From positions 1 to 36,661 of the forward strand of contig NZ_UQGV01000011.1 of NCBI RefSeq assembly GCF_900540665.1: a stretch of 36,661 nucleotides of DNA. The letters are read 5' to 3'. The stretch comes from an uncultured Catenibacterium sp. Its GTDB lineage: Bacteria > Bacillota_I > Bacilli_A > Erysipelotrichales > Coprobacillaceae. The translations under genes and the position numbers were made by a program. Below the pieces are notes generated by a model. That model made no database searches and was not told the origin of the DNA. It saw only the letters and a program-made list of their open reading frames with translations. Shown piece after piece: positions 16,861 through 25,057 of this stretch (its first letter is position 1; each line of letters starts with the position of its first letter).

Positions 16861-16886
16861 AGTGACAGATAAGTCAATCTGTCACT
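16861..16886 (-). promoter_or_regulatory. Perfect 10-bp inverted repeat, candidate operator of fucO
   Basis: AGTGACAGAT (16861-16870), six bases and ATCTGTCACT (16877-16886). A possible -35 (TTGACT, minus strand 16877-16872) lies in the centre. No T-run follows on either strand, so it is not a terminator. The binding factor is unknown. Confidence 0.6.
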
Positions 16887-16904
16887 TTGTGAATAATTTT
16901 ACAA
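16887..16904 (-). promoter_or_regulatory. Rex-like operator upstream of fucO
   Basis: TTGTGAATAATTTTACAA matches the Rex consensus TTGTGA-N6-TCACAA with one mismatch in the second half-site. Rex is the NADH/NAD+-sensing repressor that controls fermentative alcohol dehydrogenases in Firmicutes. The site abuts the T-run of the upstream terminator, so chance AT-richness is a caveat. Confidence 0.5.
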
Positions 16905-16929
16905 AAAAAGCAACTGATTTCTCAATTGC
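16903..16929 (-). terminator. Terminator of the PKTGD surface protein gene
   Basis: Minus strand GCAATTGA-GAAA-TCAGTTGC (16929-16910, 8-bp stem with one G-T pair) followed by seven Ts. Confidence 0.9.
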
Positions 16930-16980
16930 CTTTCTTCCCTTTACATTTGATTTTACTTACGCTTATTTTAATAAGACAGA

Positions 16981-17682
16981 TTATTCAGCCATTTTCTTCT
17001 TAGTAGTTAATACAACAGCAGCTAAAGCACTTACTACTAATAATGAAGCATATAACGCAACATTCATAGTATCACCAGTTTTTGGTGCTTCCTTCTTTGT
17101 AGTTGTTGTAGTACCCCTATTTTCTGCAGGTTTTGCAGGCGTAGAAGGCTTAGCTGGCTGAGATGGTGCAGTAGGTGTTACTGTGATTTCTGGAGACTTT
17201 ACTGAAGCTTCAACATAAACAGTTTTAGACTCATACTGATCATCTAATTCGAATCCAAAGCTGAATTCAATTTTATTAATCTTTGTCCAATCTACTGAAA
17301 TCTGGTTTTCAAAACTATCATCCCAAGTTTTTGCGTTCTTTAATACATCTTTAGTAAATGTAATCTTACCTTTACCTTCTTCATTTACTTCTACTTTAGC
17401 TGCAGCACCTGTAATAGGCATTGCGCCATTTATATCATAAATATAGATTTCCTGAGTATAAACTGTTCCACCCTTAGTATCTACATCAAAGACAATATCA
17501 TTATCCCCTGTCCATTTAGATGTAGTTAAAGTGATTTCTGGTTCATAAGAAGCTGGTGTAGTTTCAGTAACAGCTGGAGTATCACCATTTACTACTGCAT
17601 CTTCTGCAAATACTGCTGTAGTAGATAATGCTGATACTGATAAAGCACAAGCGACTAACATAGTCATCAATTTCTTGTTCAT
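16981..17682 (-). CDS. Cell-wall-anchored surface protein with PKTGD sorting signal
   Basis: The 233-residue secreted protein has a signal peptide (1-26, ending AVFAED). A single beta-rich domain follows (about 45-165) with no family I recognise, including SKWTGDNDIVFDVD and NKIEFSFGFELD. A Pro/Thr/Lys-rich linker with PAKPSTPAKPA comes next, and the C-terminal signal is PKTGD, a hydrophobic helix and KKK. The frame runs open to 17754, but the start at 17682 has AAGGAG 10 bases upstream and gives a normal signal peptide. It is a monocistronic unit between its own promoter and terminator. The PKTGD motif fits the housekeeping sortase of clostridia-like Firmicutes; the ligand is unknown. Confidence 0.87.
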   Translation of the reverse strand: MNKKLMTMLVACALSVSALSTTAVFAEDAVVNGDTPAVTETTPASYEPEITLTTSKWTGDNDIVFDVDTKGGTVYTQEIYIYDINGAMPITGAAAKVEVNEEGKGKITFTKDVLKNAKTWDDSFENQISVDWTKINKIEFSFGFELDDQYESKTVYVEASVKSPEITVTPTAPSQPAKPSTPAKPAENRGTTTTTKKEAPKTGDTMNVALYASLLVVSALAAVVLTTKKKMAE

Positions 17683-18019
17683 AACCGTTTTCTCCTTATT
17701 TGATTTGTCCCAAAAAAAAGTCTTTTCAACTTTTCTAATAATGTAAAAAGGCATAGAATATCTATAAAAAATAGATAATCCATGTCAATACACTATAAGT
17801 TTGTCAAAAAGATCAAAGTTTCCCTTCATATTTATTTCATCTGTCCATCATAAGCGTAAAAATGTTTATATGAAGTTGTCTACCCTTCTTATAGATTACT
17901 TATGTAATCCTTTTCAAGACTAATTTCATTATACCTTTTAATTTTAAGCAAATCAGAAATCTAACTTTAAGTAACATTATTTCGCACGAATGATTTATTA
18001 TGAAAAAGAAAAAGAGATC
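17683..18019. other. 337-base intergenic stretch between the surface protein and tetR
   Basis: AT-rich, with stops in all frames of any length. It contains the tetR terminator at its right edge, the surface-protein promoter and ribosome site at its left edge, and a short inverted repeat GATTAC-TTAT-GTAATC near 17895-17910 that could be an operator. I see no gene or RNA family in it. Confidence 0.6.
17761..17788 (-). promoter_or_regulatory. Promoter of the PKTGD surface protein gene
   Basis: Minus strand TTGACA (17788-17783), a 16-base spacer and TATAGA (17766-17761), about 80 bases upstream of the start codon. Confidence 0.65.
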
Positions 18020-18034
18020 TTATTTCAGATCTCT
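18003..18034 (-). terminator. Terminator overlapping the tetR stop codon
   Basis: Minus strand AGAGATCT-GAAATA-AGATCTCT (18034-18013) followed by TTTTCTTTTTC. The TAA stop begins in the loop. Confidence 0.9.
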
Positions 18035-18562
18035 TAGCAGTTCATCTAACTTTGGTGGTAATGCTTCAATCAGCATATCAGCTAATTCTTCAGGTTTTAG
18101 CTTATATCCTTCTGTTGCCCAATCTACTGTCATAGTAATAGACCCATGACAATACATTTCTAATAAAAATTCTATATCTGATGGGATATTATTACCTAAT
18201 TTTCTCTTAATAATATTCTGATAGAAAGTGAGAATACAATTATAATCATAGTTTTCTACATTATTATAATCTTTAGATTTAAATGCTTCTTTAAAGAATA
18301 CCCTATCATTATAAATAAATTGGAACTTCTTAATAAGCCCTTCTCTTAAGGTTTCACTATTACCAATCTGTAAGAAAGACTTGTCCGCTAATATTTCAAA
18401 ATACCAGTTCACAAGATCATATTTATCACGAAAATAACGGTAAAATGTCTGTCTAGTCTTACCGCTCATTTCCACAATATCAGTCACTGTGATCTTATCA
18501 AGAGACTGATGATTCATCAGTTGTTTGATGCATTCTGCAAATACATATCGTGTATCTCCCAA
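18020..18562 (-). CDS. TetR/AcrR-family regulator (DhaS-like), TTG start
   Basis: This is a transcription factor of about 180 residues with an N-terminal helix-turn-helix (LDKITVTDIVEMSGKTRQTFYRYFRDKYDL) and a ligand domain (YCHGSITMTVDWATEGYKLKPEELADML) of the kind seen in DhaS-like regulators. The frame has an ATG at 18586, but that codon lies inside the -10 element. AAGGTGG sits 8 bases before a TTG at 18562, so I take TTG. Targets are unknown; candidates are the adjacent surface protein and fucO genes on the same strand. It lies between the purine operon terminator and its own terminator, so it is transcribed alone. Confidence 0.85.
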   Translation of the reverse strand: MGDTRYVFAECIKQLMNHQSLDKITVTDIVEMSGKTRQTFYRYFRDKYDLVNWYFEILADKSFLQIGNSETLREGLIKKFQFIYNDRVFFKEAFKSKDYNNVENYDYNCILTFYQNIIKRKLGNNIPSDIEFLLEMYCHGSITMTVDWATEGYKLKPEELADMLIEALPPKLDELLRDLK

Positions 18563-18584
18563 GATTCTCACCACCTTTTGTAAC

Positions 18585-18593
18585 ATTATAACA
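18585..18593 (-). promoter_or_regulatory. Extended -10 promoter of tetR
   Basis: TGTTATAAT on the minus strand (18593-18585) gives an extended -10 without a clear -35. Transcription would begin near 18578, just upstream of the AAGGTGG ribosome site. This makes the ATG at 18586 unusable. Confidence 0.65.
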
Positions 18594-18605
18594 AACCCAT
18601 CTCTA

Positions 18606-18639
18606 AAAATAAAGAAGACAACCCCAATAGAGGTTGTCT
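18606..18639 (-). terminator. Terminator of the purine operon
   Basis: Minus strand GACAACC (18639-18633) pairs with GGTTGTC (18624-18618), followed by TTCTTTATTTTT. It lies 9 bases past the purB stop. Confidence 0.88.
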
Positions 18640-18647
18640 CTTAATGA

Positions 18648-20027
18648 TTAAAGTTCGATATCACAAAGTTCTGAAGCTAAACCAATGTATGAAGAAGGTG
18701 TCATATCTAATAAAGTCTGACGATCTTCATCACTTAACTGTTCTAAGCTCTTTGCGAATGCCTGAATATCTTCCTGAGAAATATTCTTACCACGAGTTAA
18801 GGCCTTAAGTGTATCATAAGCATCTGGTACACCATATTTTCTTAACATTGTCTGGATAGGTTCTGCAAGAACTTCCCATTTTTCATTTAAGTCTTTCGCA
18901 AGCTTTTCTTTATTTACAACACACTTAGCTAAACCACCAGTTGTTTCAGAAATAGCCTGTAATGAATATCCGAAGCATAATCCTAAGTTACGCTGACTTG
19001 AAGAGTCTGATAAGTCTCTCTGCATTCTTGACTTAGGAAGCTTGTTAGATAATGCAACACATAGATTATTTGATAAATCAATGTTTGCTTCAGAGTTTTC
19101 AAAACGGATTGGGTTAACCTTATGAGGCATAGTTGAAGAACCAACTTCACCCTTAACAGGAATCTGTTTAAAGTATTCCATTGAGATATATAACCACATA
19201 TCTACATCTAAATCAGCCAATACATTGTTGAAATGACGAATACCATCTAAGATATGACAAGTATAGTCATGAGATTCAATCTGAGTTGTTAATGGATTGA
19301 ATGTAAGTCCTAAATAGTCTTCTACGAATTCCTTATTTAATGTAGGCCAATCTTCGTTAGGGAAGGCTGTTAAGATAGCACTGTAGTTACCAGTTGCCCC
19401 ATTGAATTTTGCTTTAATCTTGATATTTTCAACGTTTTCAATACTAGAAAAGAAACGATAAGCATAGACTTTGAATTCTTTACCAATAGTTGTAGGTGTA
19501 GCAGGCTGTCCATGAGTATGTGCAAGCATTGCATCATCCTTATGATCTACTGCTAATTTATTGATCATTGAAGCAAATTCTTTAGCTGCAGGTAACCAAA
19601 CATCCTTTAAGCCATGTTTAATCATACATGCATATGATGTATTGTTGATATCTTCAGAAGTACATCCGATATGTACATAGCTTTCTAAATGTTCATAACC
19701 TAAAGCTTTAAGCTTTTCATCAATGAAATATTCTACTGCCTTAACATCATGTCTTGTAACAGATTCGATTTCTTTAATTCTCTTGAAAGAATCAAAGTTG
19801 AAATCTTTAGAAATCGCAAGAATATCATCTACCTTGTTAGGATCAACCTTGTCTAAAGTTTCTGTATGAAGGTGATCCAACTGGAACTTCAACCACTGGA
19901 TTTCTACAAACACTCTATACTTAACAAGTGCATATTCACTGAAGTAATCAGCTAACTGATCTTTAATCTTGCCATAACGTCCATCTAGAGGACAGAGTGT
20001 CATACTTTCAAATTCTAATTTATCCAT
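18648..20027 (-). CDS. purB: Adenylosuccinate lyase
   Basis: PurB cleaves SAICAR to AICAR and adenylosuccinate to AMP, releasing fumarate each time. The 459 residues begin LCPLDGRYGKIKDQLADYFSEY, as in the longer, E. coli-like branch of PurB rather than the ~430-residue Bacillus type. GCTSEDINNTSYA and the fumarase/lyase signature SSTMPHKVNP are intact. It is the last gene of the purine operon; its AAAGGAG ribosome site overlaps the purL stop codon, and only three bases separate the two genes. Confidence 0.97.
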   Translation of the reverse strand: MDKLEFESMTLCPLDGRYGKIKDQLADYFSEYALVKYRVFVEIQWLKFQLDHLHTETLDKVDPNKVDDILAISKDFNFDSFKRIKEIESVTRHDVKAVEYFIDEKLKALGYEHLESYVHIGCTSEDINNTSYACMIKHGLKDVWLPAAKEFASMINKLAVDHKDDAMLAHTHGQPATPTTIGKEFKVYAYRFFSSIENVENIKIKAKFNGATGNYSAILTAFPNEDWPTLNKEFVEDYLGLTFNPLTTQIESHDYTCHILDGIRHFNNVLADLDVDMWLYISMEYFKQIPVKGEVGSSTMPHKVNPIRFENSEANIDLSNNLCVALSNKLPKSRMQRDLSDSSSQRNLGLCFGYSLQAISETTGGLAKCVVNKEKLAKDLNEKWEVLAEPIQTMLRKYGVPDAYDTLKALTRGKNISQEDIQAFAKSLEQLSDEDRQTLLDMTPSSYIGLASELCDIEL

Positions 20028-20030
20028 TCG

Positions 20031-23000
20031 TTATTCTCCTTTAAAATACTTCACGCCGGCTTCAAATAACTTCTGATCCATTTCACCGTAGATGTTAAGG
20101 TCTCTGTTTTCACCCTGACGTTCAGAATGACCCATCTTACCTAATACTCTACCATCTTCAGAAACGATACCTTCAATACCATACATAGAACCATTAGGGT
20201 TATATGGAGATTCCATAGTCACATTTCCATTTGGATCAACATACTGGAATGCTACCTGACCATTATCAATTAACTGATCAAGTACTTCCTGAGGTGCAAC
20301 GAAACGTCCTTCACCATGAGAAATAGGGATAATATGTTCATCACCTAACTCTACATTTGCAAGCCATGGAGACTTCACACTAGATACTCTTGTAGTTACC
20401 ATCTGAGATAAGTGGCGTCCAATTGTATTGAATGTTAGAGTAGGATCATCTTTGCTCATATCCTTAATATGTCCATGAGGAAGTAAACCAAGTTTTACTA
20501 ATGCCTGGAATCCATTACAGATACCAATCATTAAGCCTTCACGATTGTCTAATAAATCATCGATTGCAGCCTTTAATCTTGGGTTACGTAATACAGTTGC
20601 AATGAACTTACCTGAACCTTCAGGTTCATCACCAGCTGAGAAACCACCTGGTAGCATCATGATCTGTGCATTATGGATTGCTTCTTCTAATTCATCAACA
20701 GACTTCTTAATATCTTCTTCTGTCTTATTTCTAATAAGAACAAGCTGAACCTTTGCACCTGCTTTTTCAAATGCACGTTTAGAATCAAATTCACAGTTAG
20801 TTCCTGGGAATACAGGAATAACAACATTGACTTCATCATACTTCTTAGAAGCAAACATCTTGCCTCTTTCATTGCAGTCACCAGTACGTACTTCTGTAGT
20901 AGGTGCTTTTGCTGTAGTAGGATAGACAGATTCTAATGGTGCACTATTCATTTCATATGCATCATCAAGTGTAACTTTCTCACCCTTATATGATACAGCC
21001 TTTTCTTCATTTGTAGAAGCAATAATACGAACATTTTCATATCCTTCAACAACTTCTGCATTGTCTACTTCTACAACAATATGTCCAAAGTTCTTTTCAA
21101 CTAAGTCATTAAGTGTTAATGCATCGTCAAATGCTACACCAATTTCATTACCAAATGCCATCTTGTAAACAGCTTCAACTAAACCACCGTCTTTAACTGT
21201 ATAAGCTGAATAAGCCTTACCAGACTGTATCAATGCTTCTACTGCATCGAACTGTTTTCTTAATGCTTCAAAATCAAATACATGGAATTCATCCTTAGGA
21301 AGCATGAATTCTACTAATACATGTCCTGCTTCTTTTAATTCAGGAGTGATGACTTTATGTACATCCCCACCAGTAATCGCAAATGATACTAAAGTTGGAG
21401 GAACATCTAAGTCTTCAAATGAACCTGACATAGAATCCTTACCACCAATAGAAGGTAATAATAATTCTTCCTGAGCACGATAAGCGCCAAGTAATGCAGT
21501 AAATGGTTTACCCCATCTCTTAGGATCATTTAATAGTTTTTCAAAGAATTCCTGGAATGAGAAACGGATTGTATGCCATGTACCACCCATTGCGATGATC
21601 TTTGCGACAGATTCTACAACCGCATTGATTGCACCATGATATGGTGACCATTCAGAAACAAGTGGGCTATAACCATAACTCATTAATGAACATGTAGTTG
21701 TTTCTTTTCCTAATACTGGAATTAATGCAGCCATACCTTCAGTTTCTGTACGGTAAGTCTTACCACCAAATGGTGAAAGAACAGTACCATTACCGATAGA
21801 AGAGTCAAAACGTTCTACTAAGCCCTTCTGAGAAGCTGTAGATAAACGAGATAATACTTCTTTAGTCGTTTCAGTGAAGTTTTCTTTTGCTTCTGGGTTG
21901 AATGGTGCCTGATCAAAATCAGGTAATTCTACATGGATATCCTGATAACGTTTAGCTCCTGCTTCATCTAAGAAGTCTCTAGAGATATCTACAATAGTAT
22001 CTCCCATATATTTCATAGTTAAACGGTTCTTATCTGTAACTGTAGCCACCTGTACAACTTCAAGGTTTTCATCATGAGCAGCCTGGATACAGAAGTCTTT
22101 ATCACATTCATTGATGACAATAGCCATACGTTCCTGTGATTCACTAATTGCAAGTTCAGTACCATTTAAACCTTCATATTTCTTTAATACTGCATCTAAG
22201 TTGATATCAAGACCAGGTGCTAATTCACCAACTGCAACACTGACACCTCCAGCACCAAAGTCATTACATCTTACAATCTTCTTAGAGAATTCTTTGTTTC
22301 TAAATAATCTCTGAATCTTTCTTTCTTCAACTGGATTACCTTTCTGTACTTCAGCACCAGCAGTTTCAGTAGTCTTTAATTCATGTTTCTTAGAAGAACC
22401 AGTGGCACCACCGATACCATCACGACCAGTACGTCCACCAATTAATAAGACAATCTGTCCATTTTCAGGAATTAATCTCTTAACCTGTTCTTCTGGTGCA
22501 GCTGCAACTACAGCACCTAATTCCATTCTCTTAGCAACATACCCCTGATCATATACTTCATGGACAAAACCAGTTGTTAAACCAATCTGGTTACCATAAG
22601 AAGAGAAACCATGAGCGGCTTCTTCACAGATTTTTCTCTGTGGTAATTTACCAGGAAGTGTATCTTCTAATTTCTGGCGAGGATCACCTGCACCAGTAAT
22701 GCGCATAGACTGGTAAACATAAGCACGACCTGATAATGGGTCACGGATTGCACCACCTAAACATGTAGCAGCACCACCAAATGGTTCAATTTCTGTTGGA
22801 TGGTTATGTGTTTCATTCTTAAACATTAATAACCAATCTTCATCACCATCAGTTGTATGAACTTTTAAACGAACTGAGCAGGCATTGATTTCTTCAGATA
22901 CTTCCATATCATCCAAATAGCCACGTTTTCTAAGTTCTTTCATAGAAATAGTTGCAAGATCCATTAAAGTAAGTGGTCTCTTTGTATCTACACCATAAAC

Positions 23001-23786
23001 AACATGACGGCTTGCTTTATATTTTTCTACATCTTTTTCTAAGATTTCTTTAAATGCACCACTTGCGATATCAATATCAGTAATAACAGTCGCAAATGTA
23101 GTATGACGACAATGGTCAGACCAGTAAGTATCTAATACTCTGATTTCAGTTTCTGTAGGATCTCTCTTTTCTACATCTCTGAAATAGTTCTGAGTTACTT
23201 TTAAGTCATCGAAGTTCATTGCAAGACTCATCTTTTCAAGTAATGCTTCAACTTCTTCATCAGTGAAACCAATAAATCCTTCAATAACTGGAACTTTCTT
23301 GATTTCAACAACAGCATCATTTAAATCTTCTGGCTTTTCTAAAGACGCTTCTCTAGAATCAACAGGGTTAATTAAATAATGTTTGATTGCTGGTAATTCA
23401 TCACTAGAAATACCTTCGATTACAATAAGCTTTGCACATTTAACCTTAACGCCCTTTTCACCAGTTAATAACTGGAAGCACTGTTCACAGGCATCAGCTC
23501 TAGCATCATACTGTCCTGGAAGATATTCAATCGCAAAACTTACAGCTCCTTCTGGAATTGCATATTCTTCACGATATACTTCATCTACCATTGGCTCAGA
23601 AAGAATAGTAGGAATACCTTCTTCTAATACTTCTTCAGTAATCCCCTGAAGGTCATAACGGTTGACAACTGTTAAGTTAGAAATGTCAGTTAAACCAAGT
23701 CTTGTCATCAAATCATGTTTGATAGAATCTGCTTCAACCGCATTTTCTTTTCTTTTTTCTACATAAACGCGATAAACTTTAGCCAT
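20031..23786 (-). CDS. purL: Phosphoribosylformylglycinamidine synthase, single-chain
   Basis: The enzyme converts FGAR to FGAM with glutamine and ATP. At 1251 residues it is the large fused form: an N-terminal PurS-like domain, two AIRS-type synthetase halves (with DTYWSDHCRHTTF and NETHNHPTEIEPFGGAATC) and a C-terminal class I glutaminase (about 985-1251; FPGTNCEFD, catalytic Cys in GICNGFQALV, His/Glu in SHGEGRF). Separate purS and purQ are therefore not needed. It lies 9 bases downstream of purD and is co-transcribed with the operon. Confidence 0.98.
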   Translation of the reverse strand: MAKVYRVYVEKRKENAVEADSIKHDLMTRLGLTDISNLTVVNRYDLQGITEEVLEEGIPTILSEPMVDEVYREEYAIPEGAVSFAIEYLPGQYDARADACEQCFQLLTGEKGVKVKCAKLIVIEGISSDELPAIKHYLINPVDSREASLEKPEDLNDAVVEIKKVPVIEGFIGFTDEEVEALLEKMSLAMNFDDLKVTQNYFRDVEKRDPTETEIRVLDTYWSDHCRHTTFATVITDIDIASGAFKEILEKDVEKYKASRHVVYGVDTKRPLTLMDLATISMKELRKRGYLDDMEVSEEINACSVRLKVHTTDGDEDWLLMFKNETHNHPTEIEPFGGAATCLGGAIRDPLSGRAYVYQSMRITGAGDPRQKLEDTLPGKLPQRKICEEAAHGFSSYGNQIGLTTGFVHEVYDQGYVAKRMELGAVVAAAPEEQVKRLIPENGQIVLLIGGRTGRDGIGGATGSSKKHELKTTETAGAEVQKGNPVEERKIQRLFRNKEFSKKIVRCNDFGAGGVSVAVGELAPGLDINLDAVLKKYEGLNGTELAISESQERMAIVINECDKDFCIQAAHDENLEVVQVATVTDKNRLTMKYMGDTIVDISRDFLDEAGAKRYQDIHVELPDFDQAPFNPEAKENFTETTKEVLSRLSTASQKGLVERFDSSIGNGTVLSPFGGKTYRTETEGMAALIPVLGKETTTCSLMSYGYSPLVSEWSPYHGAINAVVESVAKIIAMGGTWHTIRFSFQEFFEKLLNDPKRWGKPFTALLGAYRAQEELLLPSIGGKDSMSGSFEDLDVPPTLVSFAITGGDVHKVITPELKEAGHVLVEFMLPKDEFHVFDFEALRKQFDAVEALIQSGKAYSAYTVKDGGLVEAVYKMAFGNEIGVAFDDALTLNDLVEKNFGHIVVEVDNAEVVEGYENVRIIASTNEEKAVSYKGEKVTLDDAYEMNSAPLESVYPTTAKAPTTEVRTGDCNERGKMFASKKYDEVNVVIPVFPGTNCEFDSKRAFEKAGAKVQLVLIRNKTEEDIKKSVDELEEAIHNAQIMMLPGGFSAGDEPEGSGKFIATVLRNPRLKAAIDDLLDNREGLMIGICNGFQALVKLGLLPHGHIKDMSKDDPTLTFNTIGRHLSQMVTTRVSSVKSPWLANVELGDEHIIPISHGEGRFVAPQEVLDQLIDNGQVAFQYVDPNGNVTMESPYNPNGSMYGIEGIVSEDGRVLGKMGHSERQGENRDLNIYGEMDQKLFEAGVKYFKGE

Positions 23787-23795
23787 GTTATCCTC

Positions 23796-25046
23796 CTAAT
23801 GTAAGCCAATATCTTTACGCATATACATGCCGTCAAAATGAATGTTTTCAATTGCATCATAGACTTTCTTTCTTGTTTCTTCAAGATCATGTCCTAATGC
23901 ACAAACGTTTAATACACGTCCACCATTTGTGACGATTTCATTGTTTTCATTACGTTTAGTACCTGCATGGAATACAACGATATCTTCTGGAAGATGATCT
24001 AAACCAGTAATGACTTTACCATTTTCATAAGATCCAGGATAGCCTCCACTTGCAAGAACAACACATGTTGCCTGTTCATCTTTCCACTTAACATCTACAT
24101 CTTTCAATGTATTTGTCGCACATCCATACATCACTTCATATAAATCACTTTCAAGTCTCATTAAGATAACCTGAGTTTCAGGATCACCAAAACGAACATT
24201 GAATTCTAATACCTTTACATCCTGATCCTTGATCATTAATCCAATAAAGACAACACCACGATAATCCATATGATCTTCATGTAAGCCTTTCATGAATGGG
24301 TCAAGAATCTTTTCTTTGAAAGTCCCTTCCATACCTTCAGGTAAAAATGGGTTAGGTGATACAGTACCCATACCGCCAGTATTTGGACCTTCATTATTAT
24401 CATAAATCTGTTTATGGTCTTTTGCAGATACCATAGGTACGATTGTATCATGGTCTACAAAACATAGTAGAGAACATTCAAAACCAGTTAAGAATTCTTC
24501 TAAGACAACCTTCTTACCAGCTTCACCAAAAGCACTGCCATCAAGCATAACCTTTAATTCTTCTTTTGCCTGTTCTTTTGTTTCACAGATGACTACGCCC
24601 TTACCTGCTGCAAGACCATCAGCCTTAACAACAACAGGAAGATCAAATGCATCTAATGCTTTAACAGCTAATTCATAATCAGTCACTTCTTCATACTTTG
24701 CAGTAGGAATATTGTGCTTTTTCATGAAATCCTTAGAGAAGGCTTTAGAACCTTCAAGAATAGCTGATTCTTTTCTAGGACCAAATACTTTGTGTCCTCT
24801 TTCTTCTAAATAGTCAGCAAGTCCCATACATAATGGTACTTCAGGACCAATAACAGTTAAATCAATACCCTTTTCTTCAACAGTCTTTAAGATAAAAGGC
24901 ATATCTTCTACACTACCTGGAATACATACAGCATCCATACCAGGATTACCAGGAATAGCATATAATTCAGTAACATGTTTACTCTGTTTTAATTTCCAGG
25001 CAATTGCATGTTCTCTTCCACCACTACCAATAACAAGAACCTTCAT
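23796..25046 (-). CDS. purD: Phosphoribosylamine-glycine ligase
   Basis: PurD joins glycine to phosphoribosylamine using ATP to give GAR. The 416-residue ATP-grasp enzyme starts VLVIGSGGREHAIAWKL and carries KADGLAAGKGVVI, GPNTGGMG and EFNVRFGDPETQ, all diagnostic. It sits 11 bases after purH. Its substrate comes from PurF, whose gene is not in this cluster. Confidence 0.98.
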   Translation of the reverse strand: MKVLVIGSGGREHAIAWKLKQSKHVTELYAIPGNPGMDAVCIPGSVEDMPFILKTVEEKGIDLTVIGPEVPLCMGLADYLEERGHKVFGPRKESAILEGSKAFSKDFMKKHNIPTAKYEEVTDYELAVKALDAFDLPVVVKADGLAAGKGVVICETKEQAKEELKVMLDGSAFGEAGKKVVLEEFLTGFECSLLCFVDHDTIVPMVSAKDHKQIYDNNEGPNTGGMGTVSPNPFLPEGMEGTFKEKILDPFMKGLHEDHMDYRGVVFIGLMIKDQDVKVLEFNVRFGDPETQVILMRLESDLYEVMYGCATNTLKDVDVKWKDEQATCVVLASGGYPGSYENGKVITGLDHLPEDIVVFHAGTKRNENNEIVTNGGRVLNVCALGHDLEETRKKVYDAIENIHFDGMYMRKDIGLH

Positions 25047-25057
25047 AGAACGCCTCC

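Noticed and set aside
16862..17161. 99-codon open frame on the plus strand across the terminator and the surface-protein gene
   Set aside because: It reads through a terminator and the opposite strand of a clear gene; no ribosome site.
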